The position numbers and the translations under genes are program-made. The notes beneath the pieces are model-generated. The model did not search any database and had not been told where the DNA came from. It saw only the letters and a program-made list of their open reading frames with translations. Below are positions 43,750 through 52,096 of a stretch of DNA of 64,000 bases, one piece after another; position 1 is the first letter of the stretch, and every line of letters starts with the position of its first letter. Location of the stretch: the NCBI GenBank assembly GCA_024276825.1, contig JAJRWI010000007.1:1-64000 (forward strand), written 5' to 3'. The stretch is from an archaeon. Its GTDB lineage: Archaea; Asgardarchaeota; Thorarchaeia; Thorarchaeales; Thorarchaeaceae.

Positions 43750-46700
43750 TTGAGTGAGAGTAGGGTGTTCATAGAGTCTGTTCGACTGCACAATTTTCTC
43801 TCATTTTATGATGAGACCGTCGAGCTCGATAGGGGTCTCACCGTGATAGTTGGGCATAACGGCTCAGGCAAGACCTCAATATTCCAAGGCATCAAATTTG
43901 CAATGGGATCCAATCAGCGAGATGAGCGATATCCCAAATGGAGCGATTTTGTAAGGAATGGCGCATCAATGGCAGAAGTTGAGGTCGTCTTGAACATTAA
44001 TGGAACAAAACGAAGAATACTTCGGAAAATTGACAGAAGGGGGCATCCACAGCCATATATTGATGGGAAGCGTGTGAAGGCCGCATATCTTCAGGAGTTT
44101 GTTTCATCATTGAAGTTTGATGTGAACAATAGTCTAGTATTCATGCCACAGGAGAAGATTAACTCGCTTCGCGATATGAACCCCATAACTGTCAGAAAAC
44201 TCATTGAGGAAGGAACTGGACTTGATGCTCTCAGGGAGAGAATTCTTGCTCAAGAAGTCAATGTTGACCTGAATAGAACCAGACTTCAACAGACTCTGGA
44301 AGAATCACATATAGTAGAAAAAGAACTTGAATACATTCGAGAGAAAGTAGAGCGGCTGAAGAAAAAGAGAGAATTGCAGAAAAGAGAGAATGTGCTTGAA
44401 ACAGAAGCAAAATGGGCCCTGTTTATTGATCGGACAGATAGGGTTGAAGAAACCAGAGAGAAGATTGAGGAACAGGAGCAGGGGCTATTAGAGATCTTTG
44501 AGAGATCCAAAGGCCTTCAGAGTGAGATTAAACAAAGAGAAGAAACAATCTCAGAGATTCAAGAGAAAATAGATAGTCTGAGAAAAGAACAGATGGACAT
44601 CCAATTGAAGATCAATAGAAAGGAAAATGAGATAGAAAGCAAGAGAAGTGAAGACAGACGGAATCTAGAGGAACTGAAAAAGCTTCAGGGATTGTTAAAG
44701 AAGAACGAAAGAACACTCAAAGATAGAAAAAAACGACTTGTTCAAATTGCTAAGAGAAGAGAGAAGCTCAAACTTAGGGCTGAAACTTTGAAGGAGTCAA
44801 TTGAAAAATACGAGAGGGACCTTGAAGGCGTAGAGGCTGCACTGGACAGATTTGCAGAATGGACCCAGAAGAGAAATGAGATGCAAGGTAAACTAAATGC
44901 AGTACTGTATGATAAAAAGAACAAGGAGTTTAAACTACGAAGCCTGAAAGAAAAGCTTCTGATCGAACAGGCAGAACTGGAAGATATCGAGCGGAGCTGG
45001 CAGGGAATCTGGTCATCCCTTGAAGATCTTGACGAACGAGAACTCAATCGAAGAATGGGAGCGATTGAGAGAGAGATCGAGTCATTAAATGAACAGAGAA
45101 TCAGTATGCTAAGCAGGCTATCTGATATCAAGAAGCAAATCAGTACAATAAAAGCTCAACTCGCTGAGAAGGACAATCGAATTCCTGAGGCCGTTCGATC
45201 ACTCAAAAGAGCCATTGATGAACATCAATTAGAGAGTGTCTATGGTCCCATCTCAGATCTTTTGGGAGGAGTGAGGGAGTTTGCAGAACTGCTTGAATGG
45301 GTGTTTCCAGATAATTCGATATTCTCATTCATCGTGACTGATAAAGCAGATGGCATTCTAGTTCAGAAACTGCGTGATGGAATCGGTGCTCCATCACCAA
45401 TTGTCATAGTCAAAGGCAATGCCACTGCGGAGCCCATTAAGTTGCCAAAAGACCCATCTATAATCGGACCATTATGGGACCTCTTGGAACTTGACTCACA
45501 TCTGGCAGAGGTATTAAAAGCGGCATATGGAGAGTTCATTGTTGTAAAGACAAATCAAGCCGCCAAGCGAATTGCATCAAGAATTGGGATGAATGTGGTT
45601 TCTTTAAAGGGAGCAGTCATAATTCAGAGAGAAGCTTCTCTAATCAGTCTGCCAGTCATTGAACCCAGCGGGATATTGGTCACTGCCCCCTTGCAGACAA
45701 GACTAAAAGCGCTTCAGAGAGAAGAGGTCAGGGTCAATAAGCAAATCACCGAGATAATGAGAAAAACGGAGGAGTTGAGAGAAGAGGGCGAGCAAGTCAG
45801 AAACACACTCAGTCAGATCCGTTCTAGGACTGAGGTCTGGGAGAAGAGAAGGGTATTGTCTGGAAGCATAACAACACTACAAGAACGCATTGCAGTTCTT
45901 AATGATGAACTTGTAGAAATCGATAAGCAACATGGTGAGTATGAGCGAGGTCTCAGAAGGCTTGACGAATCACAGCCCCCAGAGAGAGAGAAACTTGTGA
46001 GCAGACAAAGGGCATTAAACTTCAAACTCCGTGAGCTTGCCAAGGAGCAGCTAGGTATCGAACATAGTTTCGACTCATTATTTGACGAGGAAGATGATAT
46101 TGAAAATAAGATTAAGCAGCTTAAAGAAGACAATGAGATGTTATCAGAGCAGATTATTGAAATCCGTGAGAGCATTGATAATTCAGAGTCAGCTATATCT
46201 GATATAATGCAAGAGATTGAAATGTTACAACAATCATTCGATAATACCAATATCGAGATAATTAGATTAAAGGAAGAACTGGTGGAGAATGAGGAGGAGT
46301 TGTCAGAACTACGTGAAAGACTGGTGGAGTTGAATGTTGCAATCCGCACACATAAGACCGATGTGGCCCATCTAAGAAGACAACTCACGATTCTTGAAGA
46401 CGAACTTGAACGGCTCAGTTCAGAACTCAAAGAGAAGACTCGGCCAGAGAGTACAAGGCCTTTGGATCAGGTTCAGGAAGAACTTGTGGAAGTAAAAATA
46501 CTATTGAAAAGTTATGAAGATGTTTCTGAATCAGTGGCTCACAAGCAAGAGAAACTGACAGAGCGGCTGAACAGACTTGTGGAGAAATCGGCAGAACTCC
46601 AAAGGGAGCTGGAAGAGGCAGAACTTGCTGTTAAGAATATCAAGGAGCAATATCATAACGAAATGGGCGAAATGTTGGCTGACATTCAGAATAAGATTAA

Positions 46701-47118
46701 TGCAATCCTCGAACGAATTGACTTCCCAGGAACTGTCAGACTTGTACTTAAAAACATGGGCAACGAGTATGGTGTTGAGATCAAGTCAAACATCAAAGAC
46801 ACAGAGTATAAAGACATCAATGCCTGTTCAGGTGGGGAGAGGTCACTCTTGTCCCTTGGATTAATCCTCGCACTTCAAGAGTTCAATGCTGCCCCCACAT
46901 ACGCCTTTGATGAGATTGATGTCTTTCTTGATGCCACCAATACCGAGAACGTCGCATCGCTCCTTCATAATGCTTCTCTTGCAAGTCAGTTTATCGTGTT
47001 TACACCTGCAAGAAGTACTATCTTTCTTAGATATGCAGACAAGTTACTGGGAGTTGCGCAAGGGAGAAACAGATCATCAGTAATAATTGAGGGACCAAGG
47101 TGTGGGAGGAATGACTAA
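43750..47118 (+). CDS. smc: SMC chromosome condensation/segregation ATPase
   Basis: A protein of 1122 residues with the complete SMC plan. An N-terminal ATPase half carries Walker A GHNGSGKT (35-42). Two long coiled coils (about 160-470 and 650-960) flank a hinge (about 490-640; VYGPISDLLGG, then GAPSPIVIVKGN). The C-terminal half has signature SGGERS (1027-1032) and Walker B TYAFDEID (1050-1057). SMC rings organise and segregate chromosomes with kleisin ScpA and ScpB, whose genes follow directly. Start is TTG 43750 (MSESRVFIESV), with GTG 43765 as alternative. It is slightly shorter than bacterial SMC (about 1180). The conserved hinge separates it from Rad50. Confidence 0.95.
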   Translation: MSESRVFIESVRLHNFLSFYDETVELDRGLTVIVGHNGSGKTSIFQGIKFAMGSNQRDERYPKWSDFVRNGASMAEVEVVLNINGTKRRILRKIDRRGHPQPYIDGKRVKAAYLQEFVSSLKFDVNNSLVFMPQEKINSLRDMNPITVRKLIEEGTGLDALRERILAQEVNVDLNRTRLQQTLEESHIVEKELEYIREKVERLKKKRELQKRENVLETEAKWALFIDRTDRVEETREKIEEQEQGLLEIFERSKGLQSEIKQREETISEIQEKIDSLRKEQMDIQLKINRKENEIESKRSEDRRNLEELKKLQGLLKKNERTLKDRKKRLVQIAKRREKLKLRAETLKESIEKYERDLEGVEAALDRFAEWTQKRNEMQGKLNAVLYDKKNKEFKLRSLKEKLLIEQAELEDIERSWQGIWSSLEDLDERELNRRMGAIEREIESLNEQRISMLSRLSDIKKQISTIKAQLAEKDNRIPEAVRSLKRAIDEHQLESVYGPISDLLGGVREFAELLEWVFPDNSIFSFIVTDKADGILVQKLRDGIGAPSPIVIVKGNATAEPIKLPKDPSIIGPLWDLLELDSHLAEVLKAAYGEFIVVKTNQAAKRIASRIGMNVVSLKGAVIIQREASLISLPVIEPSGILVTAPLQTRLKALQREEVRVNKQITEIMRKTEELREEGEQVRNTLSQIRSRTEVWEKRRVLSGSITTLQERIAVLNDELVEIDKQHGEYERGLRRLDESQPPEREKLVSRQRALNFKLRELAKEQLGIEHSFDSLFDEEDDIENKIKQLKEDNEMLSEQIIEIRESIDNSESAISDIMQEIEMLQQSFDNTNIEIIRLKEELVENEEELSELRERLVELNVAIRTHKTDVAHLRRQLTILEDELERLSSELKEKTRPESTRPLDQVQEELVEVKILLKSYEDVSESVAHKQEKLTERLNRLVEKSAELQRELEEAELAVKNIKEQYHNEMGEMLADIQNKINAILERIDFPGTVRLVLKNMGNEYGVEIKSNIKDTEYKDINACSGGERSLLSLGLILALQEFNAAPTYAFDEIDVFLDATNTENVASLLHNASLASQFIVFTPARSTIFLRYADKLLGVAQGRNRSSVIIEGPRCGRND

Positions 47119-47752
47119 AGCAGTGATGCAAGATATTGCCAAAAGAGTCTTCGCGCTATCAAAGCAAGTTCAGCAGGGGGAATTGGATCCTCTAGATGTG
47201 CCACTTACAGAAGAATATCAGACTCTATGTCGTTTAATTGCAGATGTCAGCGACCGGCTGGATATTGATGAGATGCTAAATGCATTGCTTAATCAAAAGG
47301 TCATAAGGATACAGGAGTTAGCAAGAGTACTTGCAACACCTGACATCTATGTTGAATATCTCAGATCAATCCCTGTCAGAAGGCTGGCCAATTTGATGTC
47401 TTACAAGAGACCATTGGTCATTGCAAGACTAGATCTTGATAGTATGACGGCATCACTCACAAGAGTAATGGCAATTATAGATTCAATCTCTGCAGATCCT
47501 CCCGAAGAGATAGTCCCCGAAATTTCAGAAGTGCCTCCTGATTTCAAGATTGACTCTGAGAGTGCCCTTTTCATTGACGAGATGAGGGAGTTTGAAGAAA
47601 CCATTCCAAGGGGAGTGAGAGTGCCATTAAACACCATCATTTTTTCGGAGGATGAGGAGGTTCATCTGAGACGATTTCTGTTTGTGATACTCCTGATAAG
47701 TAGAGGAGATCTGGTGTACTACAAAGAAACACAAGAAATCATGCGAGAATGA
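47111..47752 (+). CDS. scpA: ScpA-like kleisin
   Basis: A protein of 214 residues from ATG 47111, overlapping the SMC stop by eight bases. The N-terminus contains a short DPLDVPLTEEYQTLC helix-turn pattern like the SMC-neck-binding part of ScpA (usual form: VDPWDVDI). The middle is helical, and the C-terminal segment (VPLNTIIFSEDEEVHLRRFLFVILLISRGDLVYYKE, quoted here only as VPLNTII plus RGDLVYYKE) matches the winged helix that binds the SMC head cap. Position between smc and an ScpB-like gene supports the call. The frame upstream to TTG 47087 is unlikely to be used. Confidence 0.75.
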   Translation: MTKAVMQDIAKRVFALSKQVQQGELDPLDVPLTEEYQTLCRLIADVSDRLDIDEMLNALLNQKVIRIQELARVLATPDIYVEYLRSIPVRRLANLMSYKRPLVIARLDLDSMTASLTRVMAIIDSISADPPEEIVPEISEVPPDFKIDSESALFIDEMREFEETIPRGVRVPLNTIIFSEDEEVHLRRFLFVILLISRGDLVYYKETQEIMRE

Positions 47753-47764
47753 GGAGATAAAGAC

Positions 47765-48277
47765 TTGAACGAGTTCACCATATTGATGAAACTTCTCACA
47801 AGAACGGGCGACCCCATTGGGTCATCAATGGAGGACATGCTGGAAGCATTGGATGTGCCCGAGGACGTGGGACCCCAGTATGTATATTCTCTATTGAAGG
47901 GCCTACATCTTAAGCTCAAGGAGATAGGGCTCACAATTCAATTTAATCCATTAAGTCAGGTTTACTATATCGACACTGTTACTAGCTTCGAAGCAATTCC
48001 TGACGAGTCGGGTCTGGCTGATAGATTGGCAGCAACGTTGTTGATTATCATCACATTGGCCTTTCAAGAGGGGGGGTGGGTTTCATTGGGAAGAATCAAG
48101 GAGTTTAGAAGAAAGAGTTTGGCTGGAATTCGTGCTGATATTAGAGATCTTGAGAGTCTGGGCTATGTTGAGTTTGACAGGATTAATGAGCAGGTCAGGC
48201 CTGGGACAAGGATCCCATTTGAAATAGACTATGAAGAGTTCTTTAGAAGGCTCTCAGATTTCAAAGAAGATTCATGA
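47765..48277 (+). CDS. scpB: ScpB-like winged-helix condensin subunit
   Basis: A protein of 170 residues with two winged-helix-like halves, as expected for ScpB: an N-terminal lobe ending in FNPLSQVYYIDTV, and a second lobe with ADIRDLESLGYVEFDR. Sequence identity to bacterial ScpB is low by eye, so the call relies on size, fold and the smc-scpA-scpB order. TTG 47765 follows a strong GAGGAG ribosome site; ATG 47786 would be a shorter alternative. It is 12 bp behind scpA. It would dimerise and bind the ScpA middle region to control the SMC ring. Confidence 0.65.
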   Translation: MNEFTILMKLLTRTGDPIGSSMEDMLEALDVPEDVGPQYVYSLLKGLHLKLKEIGLTIQFNPLSQVYYIDTVTSFEAIPDESGLADRLAATLLIIITLAFQEGGWVSLGRIKEFRRKSLAGIRADIRDLESLGYVEFDRINEQVRPGTRIPFEIDYEEFFRRLSDFKEDS

Positions 48278-48332
48278 AACAATGATAAATTTGTCATGCT
48301 TTTCATTCCTCTGTCAATAGTTTTATCAACCC

Positions 48333-48719
48333 ATGTCATCCTTCAGAAATCGAACAGATATGTCACACCGCAGAGCACTTAGATTCTCAAAGACAACCTG
48401 CCCCTACTGTGGGGGACGAGAGGTTGCTCGCGATGACCTAAAAGGTGACCTTATCTGTACAACGTGCGGTGAAGTTGTTTCGCGAAGAGAAACCCGTGCG
48501 GTTGGAAAATTCGATGTTGCCCAGACTCTGAAGAGAAATGGTAAGATGGACTTTAGAACCTTAAGAGAAGCAACTGGTGCTTCCGATGACAAGTTGTTTG
48601 CAGTCCTACAGAGCATGATTCAGATGGGGCTGTTACAGGAGATTGGAGGCGTTTACTCTCTCACTAAGAGGGGGCAACGTTGGTATCGTCAGCGATTAGG
48701 TCAAGAATGGGGATATTGA
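48333..48719 (+). CDS. TFIIB-type zinc ribbon plus winged-helix protein
   Basis: A protein of 128 residues. C23/C26 (CPYCGG) and C42/C45 (CTTCGEVV) with the spacing and sequence of the TFIIB/TFB N-terminal zinc ribbon (GDLICTTCGEVVSRRE) form the first part. Residues 55-125 look like a small winged helix (LREATGASDDKLFAVLQSMIQMGLL, cited in parts: REATGASDDKL, GGVYSLTKRGQ). It lacks the TFB cyclin repeats, so it is not a full initiation factor. It may bind DNA or RNA polymerase as a small regulator. It lies 55 bp after the ScpB-like gene and may share its transcript. Confidence 0.7.
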   Translation: MSSFRNRTDMSHRRALRFSKTTCPYCGGREVARDDLKGDLICTTCGEVVSRRETRAVGKFDVAQTLKRNGKMDFRTLREATGASDDKLFAVLQSMIQMGLLQEIGGVYSLTKRGQRWYRQRLGQEWGY

Positions 48720-48840
48720 GATGCAAATGATGCATCTCGAGCTAAACAGTGGATACTGCTAATGCCGCCATAACCATTGATTGTTTTTGCCTCATTTTCC
48801 GCTAACTATTACTTTATTAAAAAAGAAATGCATTTTAAAT

Positions 48841-49072
48841 TGGAGTCCGACTTGGGAGCTAACACATATCTCCCCTCCAGTCATTTGAGACATCCTCAAT
48901 GACAGGGAATAACCACGCGAATTTACCTACTTTCTTCATTTTACTCCCAAGTTGGGCTCAACCTTTCATATTTTCTCTCGTCATTCAAAGATCAGGCATC
49001 AATGATATTTGTGATTGGTGATTACGATAAGAAAAGAGGGGGCTCACGTTGAGCCCATATTTTGAATTTTTT
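48841..49072 (+). ncRNA. Candidate structured noncoding RNA (low confidence)
   Basis: No gene is visible here, but the stretch is unusually structured. A TATA-like CTTTATTAA (48812-48820) precedes 48841 by about 25 bp. TGGAG...GGGAG pairs with CTCCC-CTCCA (48841-48879), TCATTTGAG pairs with CTCAATGA (48881-48902), and a long-range ACTTGGGAG/CTCCCAAGT pair links the start to about 48945. GGGCTCAAC (48954-48962) could pair with GTTGAGCCC inside the terminator. The stretch ends at a hairpin with a T-rich tail. No SRP, RNase P or box C/D signature was found. Alternatively these hairpins belong to the ends of the flanking transcripts. Confidence 0.25.
49040..49056. terminator. Hairpin terminator, probably bidirectional
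   Basis: GGGCTCA (49040-49046), loop CGT, TGAGCCC (49050-49056): a perfect 7-bp stem. On the plus strand ATATTTTGAATTTTTT follows. On the minus strand CCTCTTTTCTT follows, 20 bases after the stop of the metallopeptidase gene. It can serve both directions. Confidence 0.6.
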
Positions 49073-49075
49073 AGC

Positions 49076-51964
49076 CTATAGAACGTATGACCATATATAA
49101 TGTACGACCGATTCAGCAGCATCGGGAAAAATCTCGATGCAGATGACATCGGTTTCGGCAGTAATTGTTACATTGAACCAGTAATCAGTTGGTGAATAGG
49201 AGAAGTCTACCCAAGAAGATCCAGTCCAAACATGGCCAAAGACCGATTCTGTAGTATTGAAGAACAGAGAGTAGTTCTGACCAATGACCACTGTCGAGTT
49301 GATGAATACACTAACACCATGTGTTATTGTGTATGGAAGACTGACTCCAAAATACTCGGTTGTGTCAATCGTGTGCCATAGTGGGTTACTAGGACTATCG
49401 CCAGAGATCGGTTGATGACTAAGAGAGATGTTTCCTGTACCATCTCCAATGTAGACCACACGAATGATATATTGCTGTTCTGGGTTGTATTCAGGTTCAC
49501 CTTCAATAGGAATCTCGAGATATCTGGGCCATTCATTAAGCAAATACACCCCCTGAGTAGTCAATAGAGGGGTTGGATTTCCCGGGTGATATAACTCCAT
49601 GAACCAGTCTGCAGAGCCTATATAGTCAGAGCCCACATTCATTTCAAACAGATATCTGTGGGTGTTATCGACTGTGCAGTTGTAATAATGCGAGTCACTA
49701 TCCCATTCATTACTGTCCAATGGCTTCACTTCATCCACATTAATCTCTTCGGGAGTTTCGAAAGAAGTGCCATTCTTTGGAGTATAAGTGAGGGTCACTG
49801 TACCACGACAATATGTATAGGGATTTCCTTGAGTAAAGACAAGTGTATAGTCGCCTACCAACCAAATGGGGTCCCACATTATTTCTGGGAAGTCGTCACA
49901 TGTTTCTGATATTTGGGTGACTATTGATCCATTATGAATTAGAGTGAAATTGATCCACCCACCTGGATAACTCTCAGTCATATTGAAGGCTATGCAAGGC
50001 GTTGAGAGTGTGTCAGAATAGTTCAGCCTGAACCAGTAGCTCCATGGAAAATCAAAAGGATCTGTAATGTTATTGAATAAGGGCGGAAACTGTATCTCTT
50101 CAGGCTCGTTCTCATTGAGAACCTTGGGATTTGTCTGAGAAGGTATCTCAAGGGGTGTGATAGTCATGTTGATCTTTTCAGTACCATTCGCCTTGACGAG
50201 AGTCTTAATTATCAAGATGTAGTCAAGTTTCTTGTCGTGATTTTTAGGATTAACAGGCCAAGGTGAAACAGTATCAATAATTGAGAAGGGAGTATTGAAA
50301 GCCTGCTTTCTCGAGCCGTCTTTGTATACATAAACAATCGTGATCTTCCAATGATTTCCAGGTTTCACTCCAAAATTTATGGAGAAGGGTTTTGTTCCGT
50401 TTATCTTGACCTTTTCAAGACCACTGCCCTCTGGCACCACACCAATCGAGTCACTGACCGTGTTGTTTGTATACGTGAGGTTGGCATGCGCTGTGCGTTC
50501 AGGTACACCGTTGTTTGTGATTGCGTCAGTCAAGAGCCAAGCATAGTAGTCTGCAATTATGCGTTCCCAAGACATCTCAAGAACCTTGGCAATGGCATCA
50601 CGGGGATCAACATCTTTTGAGTTGTTTGCAAAGTTGTCTATGGAACTATTGAATATTTTCAATATGTTTTCAAGACCATAGCGTTCTCTGAGAAACTTGC
50701 TGAAGAGGTATGATCCGATATAATCATCATAGTAGCCGCCCCAACCTTTGAAGAGCGATCGGTTGATGTCTTTGTAATGTGTGTACCAGTTGTGATCCTC
50801 AACCCGTTTGAACTCGTCCTGAATCTCCTTGTTCGTCAGATTGAAGTTGGCCTTTGTAGACTCAATGCCCCAGTAGGTGGCCTGACCCTCAATCCAGAAC
50901 TTATTCTTTGTTGGACAGTGATCAGCATAGTCAGAGCCTTGCTTAAAGGTCTGATATTGAAACAAATGCATAAGTTCGTGTTCGCAGACATACTTTAGAT
51001 CTATGTCTGACTTCATCTTTCCAAGGTCAATCCAGATGATACCTTTATGGGATGCAGCACCAACAGTTTCACTGGTGTCACCTTTCTTGATGATTATTGC
51101 AAACTTGTTGTTTTTCCAGGTCTTGGGCCCCATCTTGAAGCCGTTCTTCAGGTAGAAGTTAAGTGAATATTTGATATGCTTTGTAACATTCTTCACAACA
51201 TCAGCAGAGACTCCACTTCCCTTGATTATCTTGAAGGTCTCGTTACTATGAAGAGCAGTCTTATCAATAATGCCCTCATCAATTACATCTTGGTTAAGAC
51301 CGTTCTGAATCTCAATGATATATCCAGAGTCGGTGTAAACAGGATAGATGTTCGGCATGCTGGGAGTTGGAACTGAATTCATCCACTCATTCGAACTGTC
51401 AGAGTCATTTCCAAACAACGATATCGAACCAGTATTGCAAGCGATCCCATCATCATTCTCTGACCAATCACTATATATTACCTGAGAATTGCCTTCAGAA
51501 TATCTCATAAAATCGATGACATTTCCTGTTGAGTCAAAGAGACCTATCTCATCTCCCTCTGGATCAAGCAAGTTCTCGGATAGTCCAAGATGCAATGCAA
51601 CAGTCCCGTCAGATGCATTAGTATCATCAGTCCCAGTTCCAGAATATATTGCGATATAGACTTCAGCCCGTAGGCCCGAAACAGTAGGAATCTTGATCAG
51701 ACCCTCGCCATCGAAGGTGGTAAAGTACCAATTTTCAATGGTGTCACTCCGAAATGAAACAGGAATATAGATTTCAAAGAACTCGGTCGAGTCAGATTCA
51801 TTACAATATATCTCACTAATCCAGACAGTACCCTTCACCTTAGAGGGAGAATCAGAGGGGAAGGGAGTAGGGGAAGGATTGTAACCAACCATCATAAAGA
51901 CTGCAGTAGTGCCAGCAATCAGAATGATAGCAATAATAAGCAAGGAGAGTTTTTTTGATGGCAC
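49076..51964 (-). CDS. Exported zinc metallopeptidase with lamin-tail-like domain and C-terminal beta domains
   Basis: A protein of 962 residues. A basic start and a hydrophobic helix (about 7-26) make a signal anchor. Residues about 44-155 resemble a lamin-tail domain (ISEIYCNESDSTEFFEIY, LDPEGDEIGLFDSTGNVID). A metallopeptidase-like domain follows with CEHELMHLFQYQ, HExxH at 329-333, and the downstream Glu in WIEGQATYWG (E359), the gluzincin arrangement. The C-terminal 400 residues are beta-sandwich regions rich in NxT/NxS sequons (pre-peptidase/bacterial Ig-like). It probably acts outside the cell, degrading protein or processing the S-layer. The hairpin 20 bases past its stop would end its transcript. 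Confidence 0.75.
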   Translation of the reverse strand: MPSKKLSLLIIAIILIAGTTAVFMMVGYNPSPTPFPSDSPSKVKGTVWISEIYCNESDSTEFFEIYIPVSFRSDTIENWYFTTFDGEGLIKIPTVSGLRAEVYIAIYSGTGTDDTNASDGTVALHLGLSENLLDPEGDEIGLFDSTGNVIDFMRYSEGNSQVIYSDWSENDDGIACNTGSISLFGNDSDSSNEWMNSVPTPSMPNIYPVYTDSGYIIEIQNGLNQDVIDEGIIDKTALHSNETFKIIKGSGVSADVVKNVTKHIKYSLNFYLKNGFKMGPKTWKNNKFAIIIKKGDTSETVGAASHKGIIWIDLGKMKSDIDLKYVCEHELMHLFQYQTFKQGSDYADHCPTKNKFWIEGQATYWGIESTKANFNLTNKEIQDEFKRVEDHNWYTHYKDINRSLFKGWGGYYDDYIGSYLFSKFLRERYGLENILKIFNSSIDNFANNSKDVDPRDAIAKVLEMSWERIIADYYAWLLTDAITNNGVPERTAHANLTYTNNTVSDSIGVVPEGSGLEKVKINGTKPFSINFGVKPGNHWKITIVYVYKDGSRKQAFNTPFSIIDTVSPWPVNPKNHDKKLDYILIIKTLVKANGTEKINMTITPLEIPSQTNPKVLNENEPEEIQFPPLFNNITDPFDFPWSYWFRLNYSDTLSTPCIAFNMTESYPGGWINFTLIHNGSIVTQISETCDDFPEIMWDPIWLVGDYTLVFTQGNPYTYCRGTVTLTYTPKNGTSFETPEEINVDEVKPLDSNEWDSDSHYYNCTVDNTHRYLFEMNVGSDYIGSADWFMELYHPGNPTPLLTTQGVYLLNEWPRYLEIPIEGEPEYNPEQQYIIRVVYIGDGTGNISLSHQPISGDSPSNPLWHTIDTTEYFGVSLPYTITHGVSVFINSTVVIGQNYSLFFNTTESVFGHVWTGSSWVDFSYSPTDYWFNVTITAETDVICIEIFPDAAESVVHYIWSYVL

Positions 51965-52053
51965 GGATATTCACTTCAAATATAATCAATAATCTGCACG
52001 CAATGATTCGAGTATTTATCAGTTGTCTAGATATAGAATATCAATAAAAATGC

Positions 52054-52087
52054 AAAAAAAGAAGGATAGAGGTGGCAAATGCCACCT
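52054..52087 (-). terminator. Rho-independent-like terminator of the pyrophosphatase gene
   Basis: On the minus strand, ten bases after the stop, AGGTGGCA-loop-TGCCACCT forms an 8-bp perfect stem (52070-52077 with 52080-52087; loop of two bases). It is followed by a run of seven T (52054-52060). Confidence 0.6.
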
Positions 52088-52096
52088 TTTGAGTTA

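Noticed and set aside
45813..46430. Long Ser-rich open frames antisense to smc (also 44742-45131)
   Set aside because: They mirror the Glu/Arg-rich coiled-coil codons of SMC on the other strand. Low-complexity shadows, not genes.
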